A stretch of DNA of 64,000 bases. It comes from Bacteroidota bacterium (GTDB lineage: Bacteria > Bacteroidota > Bacteroidia > Flavobacteriales_D > Crocinitomicaceae). This document shows, piece by piece, positions 9,289-17,934 of this stretch; position 1 is the first letter of the stretch, and each line of letters begins with the position of its first letter. The stretch lies in NCBI GenBank assembly GCA_030148165.1, contig JASBTZ010000007.1, positions 558,001 to 622,000 on the forward strand. The letters run 5' to 3'. The notes below the pieces were generated by a model. It was not told where the DNA came from. It did no database searches and worked only from the letters and a program-made list of their open reading frames with translations. The position numbers and the translations under genes are program-made.

Positions 9289-9693
9289 ATGAAAACAAAA
9301 TGCTTATTCTTTCTGCTGACTTTTGTTGCCTTTTTGGGATCGGCTCAGGAATTGTCGTTGGAAGAATATGAACCGGAAGTCGAATTTGACAATATACATG
9401 TTCAAAAGATCAGCGAGGATTCCTTACAATCCACCTTTATTATTTGGGTAAAAAAAGGAGTTAAGGAACATTATCACGCGCAACATACGGAGAACCTGAT
9501 TGTGCTTGAAGGCAAAGCAGAGATGACGCTTGGAGATAGCACTTTTATTATTGAAGAAGAGGACTATCTGAATATTCCAATGGGTATGAAGCATTCGGTA
9601 ACGCGTGTGATTTCGAAAAAGCCGTTAAAAGTCATTTCAATTCAATCACCCAGGTTCGACGGCAGTGATCGAATCTTTATTAAAGAAGAATAA
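9289..9693 (+). CDS. Exported cupin-domain protein
   Basis: A 134-residue small cupin. The start at 9289 is chosen because it gives a clean signal peptide (MKTKCLFFLLTFVAFLGSAQ) and lies beyond the gcvP terminator, although the frame stays open upstream. The cupin fold is supported by KEHYHAQHTENLIVLEGKAEM (metal-binding His residues of motif 1) and DYLNIPMGMKHSV (motif 2). It is likely periplasmic or secreted. The substrate cannot be told from sequence. A TATCTTTA element at 9274-9281 may serve as its -7 box. The T9SS cargo gene starts 1 nt after its stop, so the two may be co-transcribed. Confidence 0.82.
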   Translation: MKTKCLFFLLTFVAFLGSAQELSLEEYEPEVEFDNIHVQKISEDSLQSTFIIWVKKGVKEHYHAQHTENLIVLEGKAEMTLGDSTFIIEEEDYLNIPMGMKHSVTRVISKKPLKVISIQSPRFDGSDRIFIKEE

Positions 9694-9694
9694 T

Positions 9695-11137
9695 ATGAAA
9701 CAAGTTTTATTGATTATCAGTCTAAGCATTTCATCCATCACTTTCGCCCAACTTGGTGTAATTTGGGATGGTGAGGTACAAGTGTCAGATGGAGTAACTT
9801 ACGGAAAGATGCGGCCACGAATGGCCTTAACGGCGAATGACATCCCTGTTATAGTTTACGGTAAAACAGCTGGTTTATATGTTTCTCGATGGAACGGCAC
9901 TTCCTTTGACAATCCTGTGAATGTATTACCAGCAGGTGTGCAGACATACATTGCAAACTGGACGGGTCCGGATATCGCAGCAAAAGGGGATACGCTAATC
10001 GTGGTATTCAAGCAGTATCCGTTGGAAAGTGGAAATGTCTATTCAGTTCGATCAACAGATGGCGGAATCACGTTTTCCGATACTATAAGGGTGGATAATC
10101 TTGATAATGCGGTAGCCTGGATGCCATCACTCGATATTGATCAAAACGGTAATCCGACGGTATCCTATATGATTCACGACCCAATCTGGTCAAATCCACG
10201 GTATGCACTTGCTAAATCTTCTAACACGGGCCTAAGCTATACCAGTGAAATAAATATTATAGATAGTATTCCAGGTGAGGCGTGTGACTGTTGTCCGTCG
10301 GAATATGTCATAGATGGTAATCGCGAAGTAATGTTGTTCAGAAATAATGAAACAAATTTACGAGATATGTATGCTGTCTATTCAAACGATCAGGGAAGTA
10401 CCTTCCCTTATGAAACGAATGTCGATAACACAGGATGGATTGTTAATTCATGTCCATCTACAGGACCGCATGGTGCGTTTGTTAATGATCAACTTGTAAC
10501 AACCTGGACTACGGGTGCATCCGGAAATCGACGAGTTGCACTTTCTGTATCTAATGTAGCATCAGGATTCAGTCTACTTGGCACATACACCAATGATGAC
10601 CCATCCCAGAATAGAGATTACCCAAGGGTAAGTGCTGACGGAGATACGGTTGTGCTTGCCTATAAGGATTATTATGGATCTCAGTCGGATGTCTTTGTTT
10701 CTGTGGCACTATCAAGTAGTGTGGGAGATCTCTTAACCAATGGAATTATTGCATGTGAGGATCCCGCTGGGACACAAACGAATCCCGATATCATATTGCG
10801 AAATGGGAAAGTCCATTTGTGCTTTCAGGATCACAATACAAACAATGTGGTGTATAAATCCGGAAGTATTGGCGATGTCACGAGCGTAAAGGAAATGTCA
10901 ATGGCGTCCGTTGTCATATTCCCAAATCCGTCTGTGAATGGAGCATTTAATCTAAGTACAGATCAAATAGAAAAAATCGAGATTTATAATTCAATTGGTC
11001 AGCGTGTTCCGTTCGAACTGGAAAAGTATCAAGGAATTACAAAAGTGACTACTCAGGCTGGTCAGTTTGGAGTCTATCAGGTAAGATTAACATTGAATAA
11101 CGGTACACAAATCAACAAGAAATGGATCAACAATTAG
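9695..11137 (+). CDS. T9SS type-A cargo with sialidase/BNR-like beta-propeller
   Basis: A 480-residue secreted protein. The ATG at 9695 gives a signal peptide ending ...SSITFAQ. The body carries repeated Asp-box-like turns (SVRSTDGGITFSDT, YSNDQGSTFPYET, SADGDTVVLAY), as in sialidase/BNR beta-propellers. The last ~75 residues are a T9SS type-A sorting domain: VVIFPNPSVNGAFN, IEIYNSIGQRV, GVYQVRL. A cysteine-dense stretch CDCCPSEY lies near the middle and could bind metal or form disulfides. Catalytic residues of true sialidases are not evident, so enzymatic activity is uncertain. It should reach the cell surface or medium by type IX secretion. Confidence 0.82.
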   Translation: MKQVLLIISLSISSITFAQLGVIWDGEVQVSDGVTYGKMRPRMALTANDIPVIVYGKTAGLYVSRWNGTSFDNPVNVLPAGVQTYIANWTGPDIAAKGDTLIVVFKQYPLESGNVYSVRSTDGGITFSDTIRVDNLDNAVAWMPSLDIDQNGNPTVSYMIHDPIWSNPRYALAKSSNTGLSYTSEINIIDSIPGEACDCCPSEYVIDGNREVMLFRNNETNLRDMYAVYSNDQGSTFPYETNVDNTGWIVNSCPSTGPHGAFVNDQLVTTWTTGASGNRRVALSVSNVASGFSLLGTYTNDDPSQNRDYPRVSADGDTVVLAYKDYYGSQSDVFVSVALSSSVGDLLTNGIIACEDPAGTQTNPDIILRNGKVHLCFQDHNTNNVVYKSGSIGDVTSVKEMSMASVVIFPNPSVNGAFNLSTDQIEKIEIYNSIGQRVPFELEKYQGITKVTTQAGQFGVYQVRLTLNNGTQINKKWINN

Positions 11138-11142
11138 AAGAT

Positions 11143-11457
11143 ATGATTGTAACAACAACGGAAACAGTTCCTGGTCGCGATATCATTGAGATAATCGGAA
11201 TTAGCAGAGGGAGTACAGTCAGAGCCAGAAATGTCGGAAGAGACATTTTTGCAGGACTTAAAAACTTGGTTGGAGGTGAAATCGAAGAATATACAAAGCT
11301 TCAGGCTCACTCTCGGGAACAGGCGTTGGAACGCATGATCGATGACGCTAAAAAAGCCGGTGCTGATGCAGTGGTTAATGTTCGATTTACTACCAGCACA
11401 ATTGTCCAGGGAGCTTCTGAGATTTTGGCATATGGAACAGCAGTGAAGTTAGGATGA
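11143..11457 (+). CDS. YbjQ family (UPF0145) protein
   Basis: A 104-residue cytoplasmic protein of the YbjQ/UPF0145 family, annotated as heavy-metal-binding-domain-like but of unproven function. Family features are TTTETVPGRDIIEIIG, RDIFAGLKNLVGGE, and the end GADAVVNVRF with YGTAVKLG. The start at 11143 is preferred because it matches the length of known YbjQ proteins and avoids overlap. An in-frame ATG at 11122 would add seven residues and overlap the preceding gene by 16 nt. Its stop overlaps the start of a small membrane protein. Confidence 0.85.
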   Translation: MIVTTTETVPGRDIIEIIGISRGSTVRARNVGRDIFAGLKNLVGGEIEEYTKLQAHSREQALERMIDDAKKAGADAVVNVRFTTSTIVQGASEILAYGTAVKLG

Positions 11458-11588
11458 AGTGGGCAGTTTTTTCCGTCTTGACCTTTTGGTTTCTCATCGT
11501 TTGTGGAGTTCTCGGGCTTATCATTTATTTCATAGTTAGGAGGATTCAAAAGAGCGATGAAGAGACTTTTGAAAAAAGAGACAATTGA
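11454..11588 (+). CDS. Small single-pass membrane protein (44 aa)
   Basis: Not recognised as a known family. The frame runs from an ATG overlapping the YbjQ stop (ATGA) to a TGA overlapping the next ATG (TGATG), so the three genes are translationally coupled, which supports it as real. The protein has one strong hydrophobic span (about residues 4-27, with FWFLIVCGVLGLIIYFIV) followed by a charged tail RRIQKSDEETFEKRDN. Positive residues directly after the span suggest the C-terminus is cytoplasmic. It may act with the YbjQ protein or the hydrolase, but this is inference from position only. Confidence 0.65.
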   Translation: MKWAVFSVLTFWFLIVCGVLGLIIYFIVRRIQKSDEETFEKRDN

Positions 11589-12274
11589 TGAAACCGGATC
11601 TGATAATACTTCATGGTGCACTTGGAACAAAACAACAATTCGGCAGGTTTATAGAGCTGTTGGAACCATTCTTTAATATCCATACCTTAGATTTCATCGG
11701 TCACGGAATGGAGCCGCCGACTTCATCATTCGGAATTGGCACATTTGCTGATCAACTAGCAGAATTTATTACGATCAAGGAACTCCATAAGCCAGTGGTA
11801 TTTGGTTACAGCATGGGAGGTTATGTGGCCCTTTTTCTGGAAGCCAGCAGACCGGGTTCACTTGGAAAGATATTTACGCTAGCCACAAAATATGAATGGA
11901 ATCCGGAGTCATCAAAGAAAGAAGCAGGTTACCTGCAAATTGATGTAATGAAGGAAAAGGTTCCGAAATACCTTGACTATTTAAAAAAACTTCATGGCGA
12001 TCAGTGGCAAAACACGGTTAACCAGACAAGGGAGATGATGTTACGCATGGGTTCGGCGCCTGAGTTAAGCGAGGAGCGTTTAAAAAATGTTCAAATAGAT
12101 TGTTTGATCAGTGTTGGAGAATGGGACAGAATGGTATCTGCTCAAGAAACGCAGCAATTAGCGAGTTCGATACCGAATGCCCGTTTTGAAATTTGGTCGG
12201 AAATGGAACACCCAATTGAGAAAGTAGATGCAAAAATTATCACCGAAAAGTTGACTTCCTTTCTGCTGAATTAA
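11588..12274 (+). CDS. Alpha/beta hydrolase
   Basis: A 228-residue alpha/beta-hydrolase-fold protein, likely a cytoplasmic esterase or thioesterase-like enzyme. LHGALGT provides the oxyanion region, the nucleophile elbow is GYSMGG with Ser75, SVGEWDRMV holds a candidate catalytic Asp, and SEMEHPIE the His. The ATG at 11588 is preferred over TTG at 11585 because it couples to the upstream stop. The substrate is unknown; it resembles MenH/BioH-like small hydrolases but nothing in the context points to menaquinone or biotin. Confidence 0.85.
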   Translation: MKPDLIILHGALGTKQQFGRFIELLEPFFNIHTLDFIGHGMEPPTSSFGIGTFADQLAEFITIKELHKPVVFGYSMGGYVALFLEASRPGSLGKIFTLATKYEWNPESSKKEAGYLQIDVMKEKVPKYLDYLKKLHGDQWQNTVNQTREMMLRMGSAPELSEERLKNVQIDCLISVGEWDRMVSAQETQQLASSIPNARFEIWSEMEHPIEKVDAKIITEKLTSFLLN

Positions 12275-12276
12275 TT

Positions 12277-13062
12277 ATGTGTTACGATATCAAAGTTAGC
12301 CTTGAAAGACAATTGAAGATCGCCAGACAATATGGTGATCCAAAGGTCATCCAGGAGATTGAGAAGACGCTGTTACCATTGTTAAACCCAATTGAAAGGG
12401 AATATTATCAGGTGTCTGGATTCGTACATCCGGAAATCCTTGTGTTGAAAGAAGGCGATGGAATAGTTCCGAATCTGGAACAGTGGGGGCTAATTCCACA
12501 TTGGGTTAAGGATCGTGAAAATGCTAATCAAATTAGAAATAAGACTTTAAATGCAAGATCGGAAACGATCAAAGAGAAGCCTTCCTATCGTGATGCGGTT
12601 AAGCACGGAAAATGTGTAATTCCGATTGATGGTTTTTACGAGCACGCTCAAATTAAAGGGAAAAAGTATCCGAATTTTATCTATCGCAGAGATGAGCGGC
12701 CTATCCTGTTAGCAGGACTTAGCAGTGAATGGATTGATGAAGAGACAGGAGAAGTGATTAACAGTTTCTCGATCGTTACGACACGCGGAAGTGATTGGAT
12801 GCGTCAAAATATCCCACATGAGGATGACAGAGAAGTGAGAATGCCACTTATGCTCACCGAAGAAGGTGTTCGTGAATGGATTACGATTGAACCGGATGAT
12901 TCCTTTGAAGATTACGTGAGGGAATTGAGCTTGTTGACGCATAAAATTAAACTAAATGCTCATACGGTCAGACCTATCAGAGGAAAGCAGGCAATTCCCA
13001 ATTCGGAACATGCCAACGAACCGTTTTCCTATCCCGATTTAGAGAATACACTATTCGATTAA
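12277..13062 (+). CDS. SOS response-associated peptidase (SRAP, HMCES/YedK) family protein
   Basis: Forms a covalent thiazolidine crosslink with abasic sites in single-stranded DNA and so shields them during replication. The 261 residues hold all key positions: catalytic Cys2 (exposed after Met removal), Asn92 in LNARSET, Glu122 in DGFYEH and His181 in NIPHEDD, followed by RMPLML. The starting ATG, which sets Cys2, is therefore certain. It lies 2 nt after the hydrolase stop, at the end of a tight gene cluster. Residues 8-45 form an inserted helical stretch between strand one and the core. No LexA-like box was recognised. Confidence 0.93.
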   Translation: MCYDIKVSLERQLKIARQYGDPKVIQEIEKTLLPLLNPIEREYYQVSGFVHPEILVLKEGDGIVPNLEQWGLIPHWVKDRENANQIRNKTLNARSETIKEKPSYRDAVKHGKCVIPIDGFYEHAQIKGKKYPNFIYRRDERPILLAGLSSEWIDEETGEVINSFSIVTTRGSDWMRQNIPHEDDREVRMPLMLTEEGVREWITIEPDDSFEDYVRELSLLTHKIKLNAHTVRPIRGKQAIPNSEHANEPFSYPDLENTLFD

Positions 13063-13121
13063 TCACGTATTTTCAACCTTTTACATGTGAGTCCCGTTCT
13101 AATATTCAGGCAGGATCTGAT

Positions 13122-13151
13122 TTGATTTCTGCTTTGTTATTATTAACTTTA
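13122..13151 (+). promoter_or_regulatory. Promoter of the second T9SS type-A cargo
   Basis: TTG at 13122-13124, a 19-nt spacer and TAACTTTA at 13144-13151 (7 of 8 matches to TAnnTTTG) lie 23 nt upstream of the start codon. Confidence 0.6.
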
Positions 13152-13174
13152 ACGCTCTAAAAATTAATGTACTT

Positions 13175-15028
13175 ATGAGAAAAATTTACACTACTGTTTT
13201 ATCGGTGTTGCTTGTAGGAGCTGCGAATGCACAAGTAGCTTCAGAATCCGCACCAGTAAAACGTTCAAACGACCGTACGGAGTATAAAAAACCTGCTGCG
13301 CACGGTACTTCGGAAGAAAAAGTTGTTATCTGGTCGAACACATTTGCAAACCCAGCTGATTGGGTTATTGCTCACGATGCAGCTAACTTTAATATTGACT
13401 GGCAAATTGGTAACGTATCCTGTACGGGGGGTTATCCGCTGGATGACATTCAATCAACAACTGCTAATGACGGCTGGGCATTGATGGACTCTGATGCAGG
13501 TAACAATTCAAGTCCTGATTATGAGGACGCGTGGTTGACAACGGCAAACCCGATTGACCTTAATGGTTATCCAAATGTGGTTGTTGAATTTGAGACTTAT
13601 TACCGTCCTTTCAATAACGAAAGACCGTACTTAGTTGTAGGTATTGGAGATGGAGCAGGTAATGTTACTTGGCCGGATCTTGATCCGACAACAGTTGTCA
13701 CAGGAATGAATAACGTATTCCCATTATTTGACAATCAGCCAGTAAATACGGCAACTGATAACCCGCTTTTAAAGCAGGTGAACATCAGTTCTGCATTGGT
13801 TGGACTTACTCCAACAGAACTAGCTGATATCTACATTCGATTCAACTGGACTGGTATCTGGGGATACGCTTGGTTCGTTGATGACATTGCTATTATCGAA
13901 CAGCCTCTTGATGATGTTCAAATGATGGCAGCATGGATTGCTGGTGAAAACAATGAAGGAACAGAATATGGAAGATATCCTGACACTCAATTGGATGCTA
14001 ACTGGTATGTTGGAGCTGAAATCTACAACTTCGGTGTGAACAATCAAACGAACGTTGCATTAACAGCTGACTTCATTTCTTTCAACTCTACAGCGAATGA
14101 TCCATTGTTGCTGAGTGATTCTACTATTTACCTTGAGAACCTTGAGTCACCGGCATTAACTACTGGTTTGTACGAAGGGACTTATTCAGTTGTGTCTGAC
14201 AATGAAACGGCTGCAAGCCCAGAGTACTATAACAACGTTGGATATAGAAATATGGAGGTTACTACTGGTGTCTATTCACAAGATGGTATCGGTGTTCACC
14301 CTACATCGGAGCTTACTTTAAGCTCACTGGGTACGAACTCATTCACTCCAGATAGTGATGACGGATTCGTAATGGCATCATGGTATCATATCAAGCAACC
14401 AATGAATATCGAAGCAATTGAAATTCAGCTTGCTAACGGAACGGAAGTAGGTGGAGACTTATTTGTAGGTATCGTTGATACACTTGATTTCTTCAATGGC
14501 AACATGAACTATCAGGCTATGTCAACTATGCACAACATTACATCAGCTGATATTGCCGCTGGATTCAAGAAGATTTACTTCCCTAGTGTTGTTACGCTGA
14601 ATCCTGGATGTTACTACGCTGCAGTTGAGATGTATTCTTTTGCAGGAGCTAGTGATATTAGAATTTTAAACGACATGACTGTTGCTCAGCCTTTCTGGGC
14701 TTCTGCAATCTTCATTCCTGGAGATCAGTCGTACACAAACGGTGATGCATTTGGAATCAGATTGATCGGTGAGAATGTTGGTTTGGATGAATCAGTAATT
14801 GATGGTGTTTCGGTTTATCCGAACCCATCTGAAGGTTTGATAACAGTTACAAACGATAAAGGATTGAATAACTCTATTGAGGTATTCAGCATTACTGGTG
14901 AAGTAATTTTCACTGGTGAGGTGACTGCTCAAACAACGATTGATCTTAGTGATAATGGAGCAGGGGTTTACCTTGTGAAAGTATCTAATGAAACAGGATC
15001 TCTAGTAGAAAGAGTAGTGATCAAATAG
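13175..15028 (+). CDS. Large secreted protein with T9SS type-A sorting domain
   Basis: A 617-residue exported protein. The signal peptide is MRKIYTTVLSVLLVGAANAQ. The N-terminal part (about 50-250) resembles MAM/jelly-roll 'choice-of-anchor' domains, with paired motifs such as DDIQSTTANDGWALMDSD and GYAWFVDDIAII. The C-terminus is a type-A sorting domain (VSVYPNPSEGLITVTND, SIEVFSITGEVI, GVYLVKVSNETG). It is predicted to be moved across the outer membrane and processed or anchored by the T9SS. Codon choice looks more uniform (GTTGGA, GCT-rich) than in neighbouring cargo genes, which may mean high expression. Its own promoter and a strong terminator flank it. Precise function is not known. Confidence 0.85.
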   Translation: MRKIYTTVLSVLLVGAANAQVASESAPVKRSNDRTEYKKPAAHGTSEEKVVIWSNTFANPADWVIAHDAANFNIDWQIGNVSCTGGYPLDDIQSTTANDGWALMDSDAGNNSSPDYEDAWLTTANPIDLNGYPNVVVEFETYYRPFNNERPYLVVGIGDGAGNVTWPDLDPTTVVTGMNNVFPLFDNQPVNTATDNPLLKQVNISSALVGLTPTELADIYIRFNWTGIWGYAWFVDDIAIIEQPLDDVQMMAAWIAGENNEGTEYGRYPDTQLDANWYVGAEIYNFGVNNQTNVALTADFISFNSTANDPLLLSDSTIYLENLESPALTTGLYEGTYSVVSDNETAASPEYYNNVGYRNMEVTTGVYSQDGIGVHPTSELTLSSLGTNSFTPDSDDGFVMASWYHIKQPMNIEAIEIQLANGTEVGGDLFVGIVDTLDFFNGNMNYQAMSTMHNITSADIAAGFKKIYFPSVVTLNPGCYYAAVEMYSFAGASDIRILNDMTVAQPFWASAIFIPGDQSYTNGDAFGIRLIGENVGLDESVIDGVSVYPNPSEGLITVTNDKGLNNSIEVFSITGEVIFTGEVTAQTTIDLSDNGAGVYLVKVSNETGSLVERVVIK

Positions 15029-15048
15029 AAATACTGAAACACTAATAC

Positions 15049-15074
15049 AAGGGGGCTGCAAAGCCCCCTTTTTT
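15049..15074 (+). terminator. Rho-independent terminator
   Basis: A GC-rich perfect 9-bp stem, AAGGGGGCT / AGCCCCCTT, with GCAA tetraloop is followed by a T run, 20 nt after the stop of the type-A cargo. Confidence 0.94.
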
Positions 15075-15075
15075 A

Positions 15076-15107
15076 TTGACCCTAAATCATATCTTTCATT
15101 AATTTTG
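15076..15107 (+). promoter_or_regulatory. Promoter of fabD
   Basis: TTG at 15076-15078, a 21-nt spacer and TAATTTTG at 15100-15107 match the Bacteroidota consensus. The start codon is only 16 nt after the -7 element, so the leader must be very short. Confidence 0.72.
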
Positions 15108-15123
15108 CAGCAAAACTGATTTT

Positions 15124-16008
15124 ATGAAAGCATATGTTTTTCCCGGACAAGGGGCACAGTTTATTGGAATGGGTAAGGATCTGTATGACAACTCTGATCT
15201 GGGCAGATCGATGTTTGAAAAGGCAAATGATGTACTCGGTTTTGATATTACGAAAATTATGTTCGAAGGGACGGATGAAGAGCTAAAGCAAACGAAAGTC
15301 ACACAACCTGCAATCTTTTTGCATTCCACCATTCTTGCTGCATGTATCGGTGATGATTTCAAACCAGACATGGTAGCAGGTCATTCACTGGGCGAGTTCT
15401 CGGCCTTAGTAGCAAATAAGACACTCGGGTTCGAAGATGGATTAAAACTGGTTTCAGCCAGAGCAATGGCCATGCAGGAAGCTTGTGAAAAGGAGCCGTC
15501 TACGATGGCTGCAATTCTCGGATTGGAAGACAATGTGGTCGAACAAATATGTGCTGGAATTGACGGGGTTGTAGTTCCCGCGAATTATAATAGTCCAGGA
15601 CAGCTAGTTATCTCCGGAGCCGTGCCAGCAGTTGAAGCAGCCTGTGAGAAACTAACGGAAGCTGGAGCAAGAAGAGCGCTGATTCTTCAGGTTGGAGGTG
15701 CATTTCATTCTCCTCTGATGGAGCCGGCAAGAGAAAAATTAGCTACAGCCATAGAAAACACCAATTTCGACACACCACTTTGTCCGGTTTATCAAAATGT
15801 TACCGCAGCAGCAGTTTCTGATCCTCAGGAAATACAGAAGAACCTTATTGCCCAATTAACAGCACCGGTAAAATGGACACAAACCATGAATCAAATGTTA
15901 GGTGATGGTGCAACCCAGATTATTGAGGTGGGACCAGGCAAAGTATTACAGGGGTTATTTAAAAAAGTAGATCGACAACTAGATACGTCAAGTGCAATTA
16001 TAGAATAG
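15124..16008 (+). CDS. fabD: Malonyl-CoA:ACP transacylase
   Basis: Transfers malonyl groups from CoA to acyl carrier protein, supplying extender units for type II fatty-acid synthesis. The 294 residues are full length. FPGQGAQFIGMG at the N-terminus and GHSLGEFSALVA with nucleophile Ser88 are diagnostic. GGAFHSPLM supplies the catalytic His, and the C-terminal IIEVGPGKVLQGL is conserved. Promoter and terminator both flank the gene closely, so it is a single-gene transcription unit away from other fab genes. Confidence 0.96.
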   Translation: MKAYVFPGQGAQFIGMGKDLYDNSDLGRSMFEKANDVLGFDITKIMFEGTDEELKQTKVTQPAIFLHSTILAACIGDDFKPDMVAGHSLGEFSALVANKTLGFEDGLKLVSARAMAMQEACEKEPSTMAAILGLEDNVVEQICAGIDGVVVPANYNSPGQLVISGAVPAVEAACEKLTEAGARRALILQVGGAFHSPLMEPAREKLATAIENTNFDTPLCPVYQNVTAAAVSDPQEIQKNLIAQLTAPVKWTQTMNQMLGDGATQIIEVGPGKVLQGLFKKVDRQLDTSSAIIE

Positions 16009-16029
16009 ATATTCACCTTTTTAATAAAG

Positions 16030-16057
16030 ACCCTCGCAAATTTTGTGAGGGTTTTTT
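16030..16057 (+). terminator. Rho-independent terminator of fabD
   Basis: ACCCTCGCAAA pairs with TTTGTGAGGGT (one G-T wobble) around a very short loop, followed by seven T residues, 22 nt after the fabD stop. Confidence 0.9.
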
Positions 16058-16116
16058 TATGGAATTTGCTTTCATTCTCATCTTACTATCAAATGTTGAA
16101 TTTAAAAATGATTATT

Positions 16117-16851
16117 ATGAAAAGGTTGATGATTTTAATAGTGCTTGCGATGGCTTCGAATAGTTTCGGTCAGGCAGCTTTAGGTGAAGTAGTAGGTGAA
16201 GTGTTTGATAAGGACAAGAATATCGGAGCAGTCGATGCACACGTGTATATCGATGCAAATGGTCGTCGTTATCAAGCTAAAACTGATCTGGATGGTCGAT
16301 TTAGAATTAGTGCCATACCGGCAGGAACTTATATTGTAAATATCCGCTATCAGGGGGATACTTTAGAGCCAATAATTGCGGAGGTGCCAATGGACGGGTT
16401 CTTTAATGCCGGTGTTATTCAATACGAAAATATTCAATTGACGGATGTAGTCGTGGTTAAAGCACATGATCCAAACGTGGTCAAATTGATTGATGGTAAC
16501 TTGCCTGTTGCGACACTTGAAGCAGATGAAATTGATAAGTCACCACAAAAATTCAGTGTCAAAGGATTAGTCACTTCAATGAGTAGTGAGGTGCGTCAGA
16601 CAGAGGATGGTGAATTGGTTTTCCGTGGAGCAAGAAAAGGAGATATGATCTATATTGTCGATGGTGTTAAAACCAGAGATGTAGGGTCTGTTCCGGGCGT
16701 GTCAATCGGTAGAATGATGGTTTACACAGGTGGTCTTCCGGCGAAATACGGTGACACACTAGGTGGTGTCGTAGTAATGGAGTCGAAGAGCTACTTTGAT
16801 CTCTATCGAAAATGGGAAGCCGCGCAATTGCGAAAGGAATATGGATTATAA
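16117..16851 (+). CDS. TonB-dependent-receptor plug domain protein without beta-barrel
   Basis: A 244-residue exported protein. A signal peptide (MKRLMILIVLAMASNSFGQ) is followed by a carboxypeptidase-regulatory-like (CarboxypepD_reg) domain at about residues 26-108, with VGEVFDKDKNIGAVDAHVY, LDGRFRISAIPAGTYIV. Residues ~115-235 are plug-like (DIV-type segment, RGARKGDMIYIVDGVKTRD, GGLPAKYGDTLGGVVVMES). SusC/FecA-type receptors of this order continue for another 500-800 residues of barrel; here a stop and a strong terminator follow at once. The ATG at 16117 best fits the signal peptide; in-frame ATGs also occur at 16093 and 16108. It could be a free-standing plug acting with a barrel encoded elsewhere, or a stabilised truncation product. 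Confidence 0.8.
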   Translation: MKRLMILIVLAMASNSFGQAALGEVVGEVFDKDKNIGAVDAHVYIDANGRRYQAKTDLDGRFRISAIPAGTYIVNIRYQGDTLEPIIAEVPMDGFFNAGVIQYENIQLTDVVVVKAHDPNVVKLIDGNLPVATLEADEIDKSPQKFSVKGLVTSMSSEVRQTEDGELVFRGARKGDMIYIVDGVKTRDVGSVPGVSIGRMMVYTGGLPAKYGDTLGGVVVMESKSYFDLYRKWEAAQLRKEYGL

Positions 16852-16853
16852 GA

Positions 16854-16878
16854 TAAAGGGACTTCGGTCCCTTTTTTA
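16854..16878 (+). terminator. Rho-independent terminator with UUCG loop
   Basis: AAAGGGAC-TTCG-GTCCCTTT followed by a T run lies just after the plug-protein stop and touches the stop of the convergent manC gene. Confidence 0.92.
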
Positions 16879-17934
16879 TTCTATTTTCTTCAGGAAGTTC
16901 TTTAGTTCCTGTTCGTTTTCTTTGCGGATAACAAGAATGCGGTTGTCAGATTGGATTACGATATATCCATCCAAACCGTCCAAAATAACCTCGTGATCAT
17001 TTTCAATATTTACAATACAGTCTTTCGAATTAAATAGATGCGTATTGTCTCCAATAATGGAGTTGCCGTGGTTATCTTTTTCCAAATGTGTATTGAGACT
17101 TCCCCATGTACCCAGGTCAGACCAATCAAATCCGGCGAGAACCACATCGATGTTCTTTGCATGTTCCATTACTGCGAAATCGATTGAGATATTGGTACAT
17201 TCCTGAAATGCCCGGTCCTTGTTGGCTTTCTCATCCGAGGTGTTGTACCAGGATAAATCAGCGCAGAAGAGCTGGTGTAGATCCGCCTGAAAGTCTCTAA
17301 GAGCATTCAATACCGTTTCTGTGCTCCAAACAAATATTCCTGCATTCCAGTAAAAGTTTCCTGAATCGACAAATTCTTTTGCAGTAGCCAGATCAGGTTT
17401 CTCACGAAACTGAACGACAGGTAAGATGTTATTGGCTTCTATTCTTGCATTCTCATGAAACTCGATGTATCCATAACCGGTATCAGGTCGGGTCGGTTTA
17501 ATACCAATGGTTACTATACGACCCTGGTTTGCGGCTGTCAAAGCAGAATTAATCGTTGCTTCGAAGTTACCTTCCTGCAATATCAAATGATCAGCAGGGG
17601 ATATAATAAGTTTTGCTTCCGGGTTAATCGAATGAATTTTTGCTGCAGCATAAGCGATACAAGGCGCTGTGTTTTTTCGAACAGGTTCCGTCAAAACCTG
17701 ATTGGCGCTGATTCCATTCAATTGTTCCAATACCAGATCTTTGTAGGCCTCATTCGTCACAATGAAAACATTTTCTGCAGGAACTACTTTCTGAAGTCGA
17801 TCGAATGTCATTTGAATCAAAGACTTTCCCATTCCTAAAACATCTAGAAATTGCTTAGGTTTTTTAGGCGTAGACATCGGCCAGAATCGGCTTCCGATTC
17901 CTCCTGCCATGATAATTGCATAATTATTCTCCAT
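16876..17934 (-). CDS. manC: Mannose-1-phosphate guanylyltransferase
   Basis: Makes GDP-mannose from mannose-1-phosphate and GTP for glycan and lipopolysaccharide synthesis. The 352 residues correspond to the short, single-domain form without the C-terminal isomerase domain. The nucleotide-binding signature is AIIMAGGIGSRFWPMSTPKKPKQF at the N-terminus (residues 6-29, with Gly-rich loop and the Lys after Pro). ISPADHLI, EKPDLATAKEF and FYWNAGIFVW are conserved in the family, and FDWSDLGTWGSL closes the substrate site. Its start overlaps the end of the upstream SprT-like gene by 11 nt, so the two form an operon. Confidence 0.93.
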   Translation of the reverse strand: MENNYAIIMAGGIGSRFWPMSTPKKPKQFLDVLGMGKSLIQMTFDRLQKVVPAENVFIVTNEAYKDLVLEQLNGISANQVLTEPVRKNTAPCIAYAAAKIHSINPEAKLIISPADHLILQEGNFEATINSALTAANQGRIVTIGIKPTRPDTGYGYIEFHENARIEANNILPVVQFREKPDLATAKEFVDSGNFYWNAGIFVWSTETVLNALRDFQADLHQLFCADLSWYNTSDEKANKDRAFQECTNISIDFAVMEHAKNIDVVLAGFDWSDLGTWGSLNTHLEKDNHGNSIIGDNTHLFNSKDCIVNIENDHEVILDGLDGYIVIQSDNRILVIRKENEQELKNFLKKIE

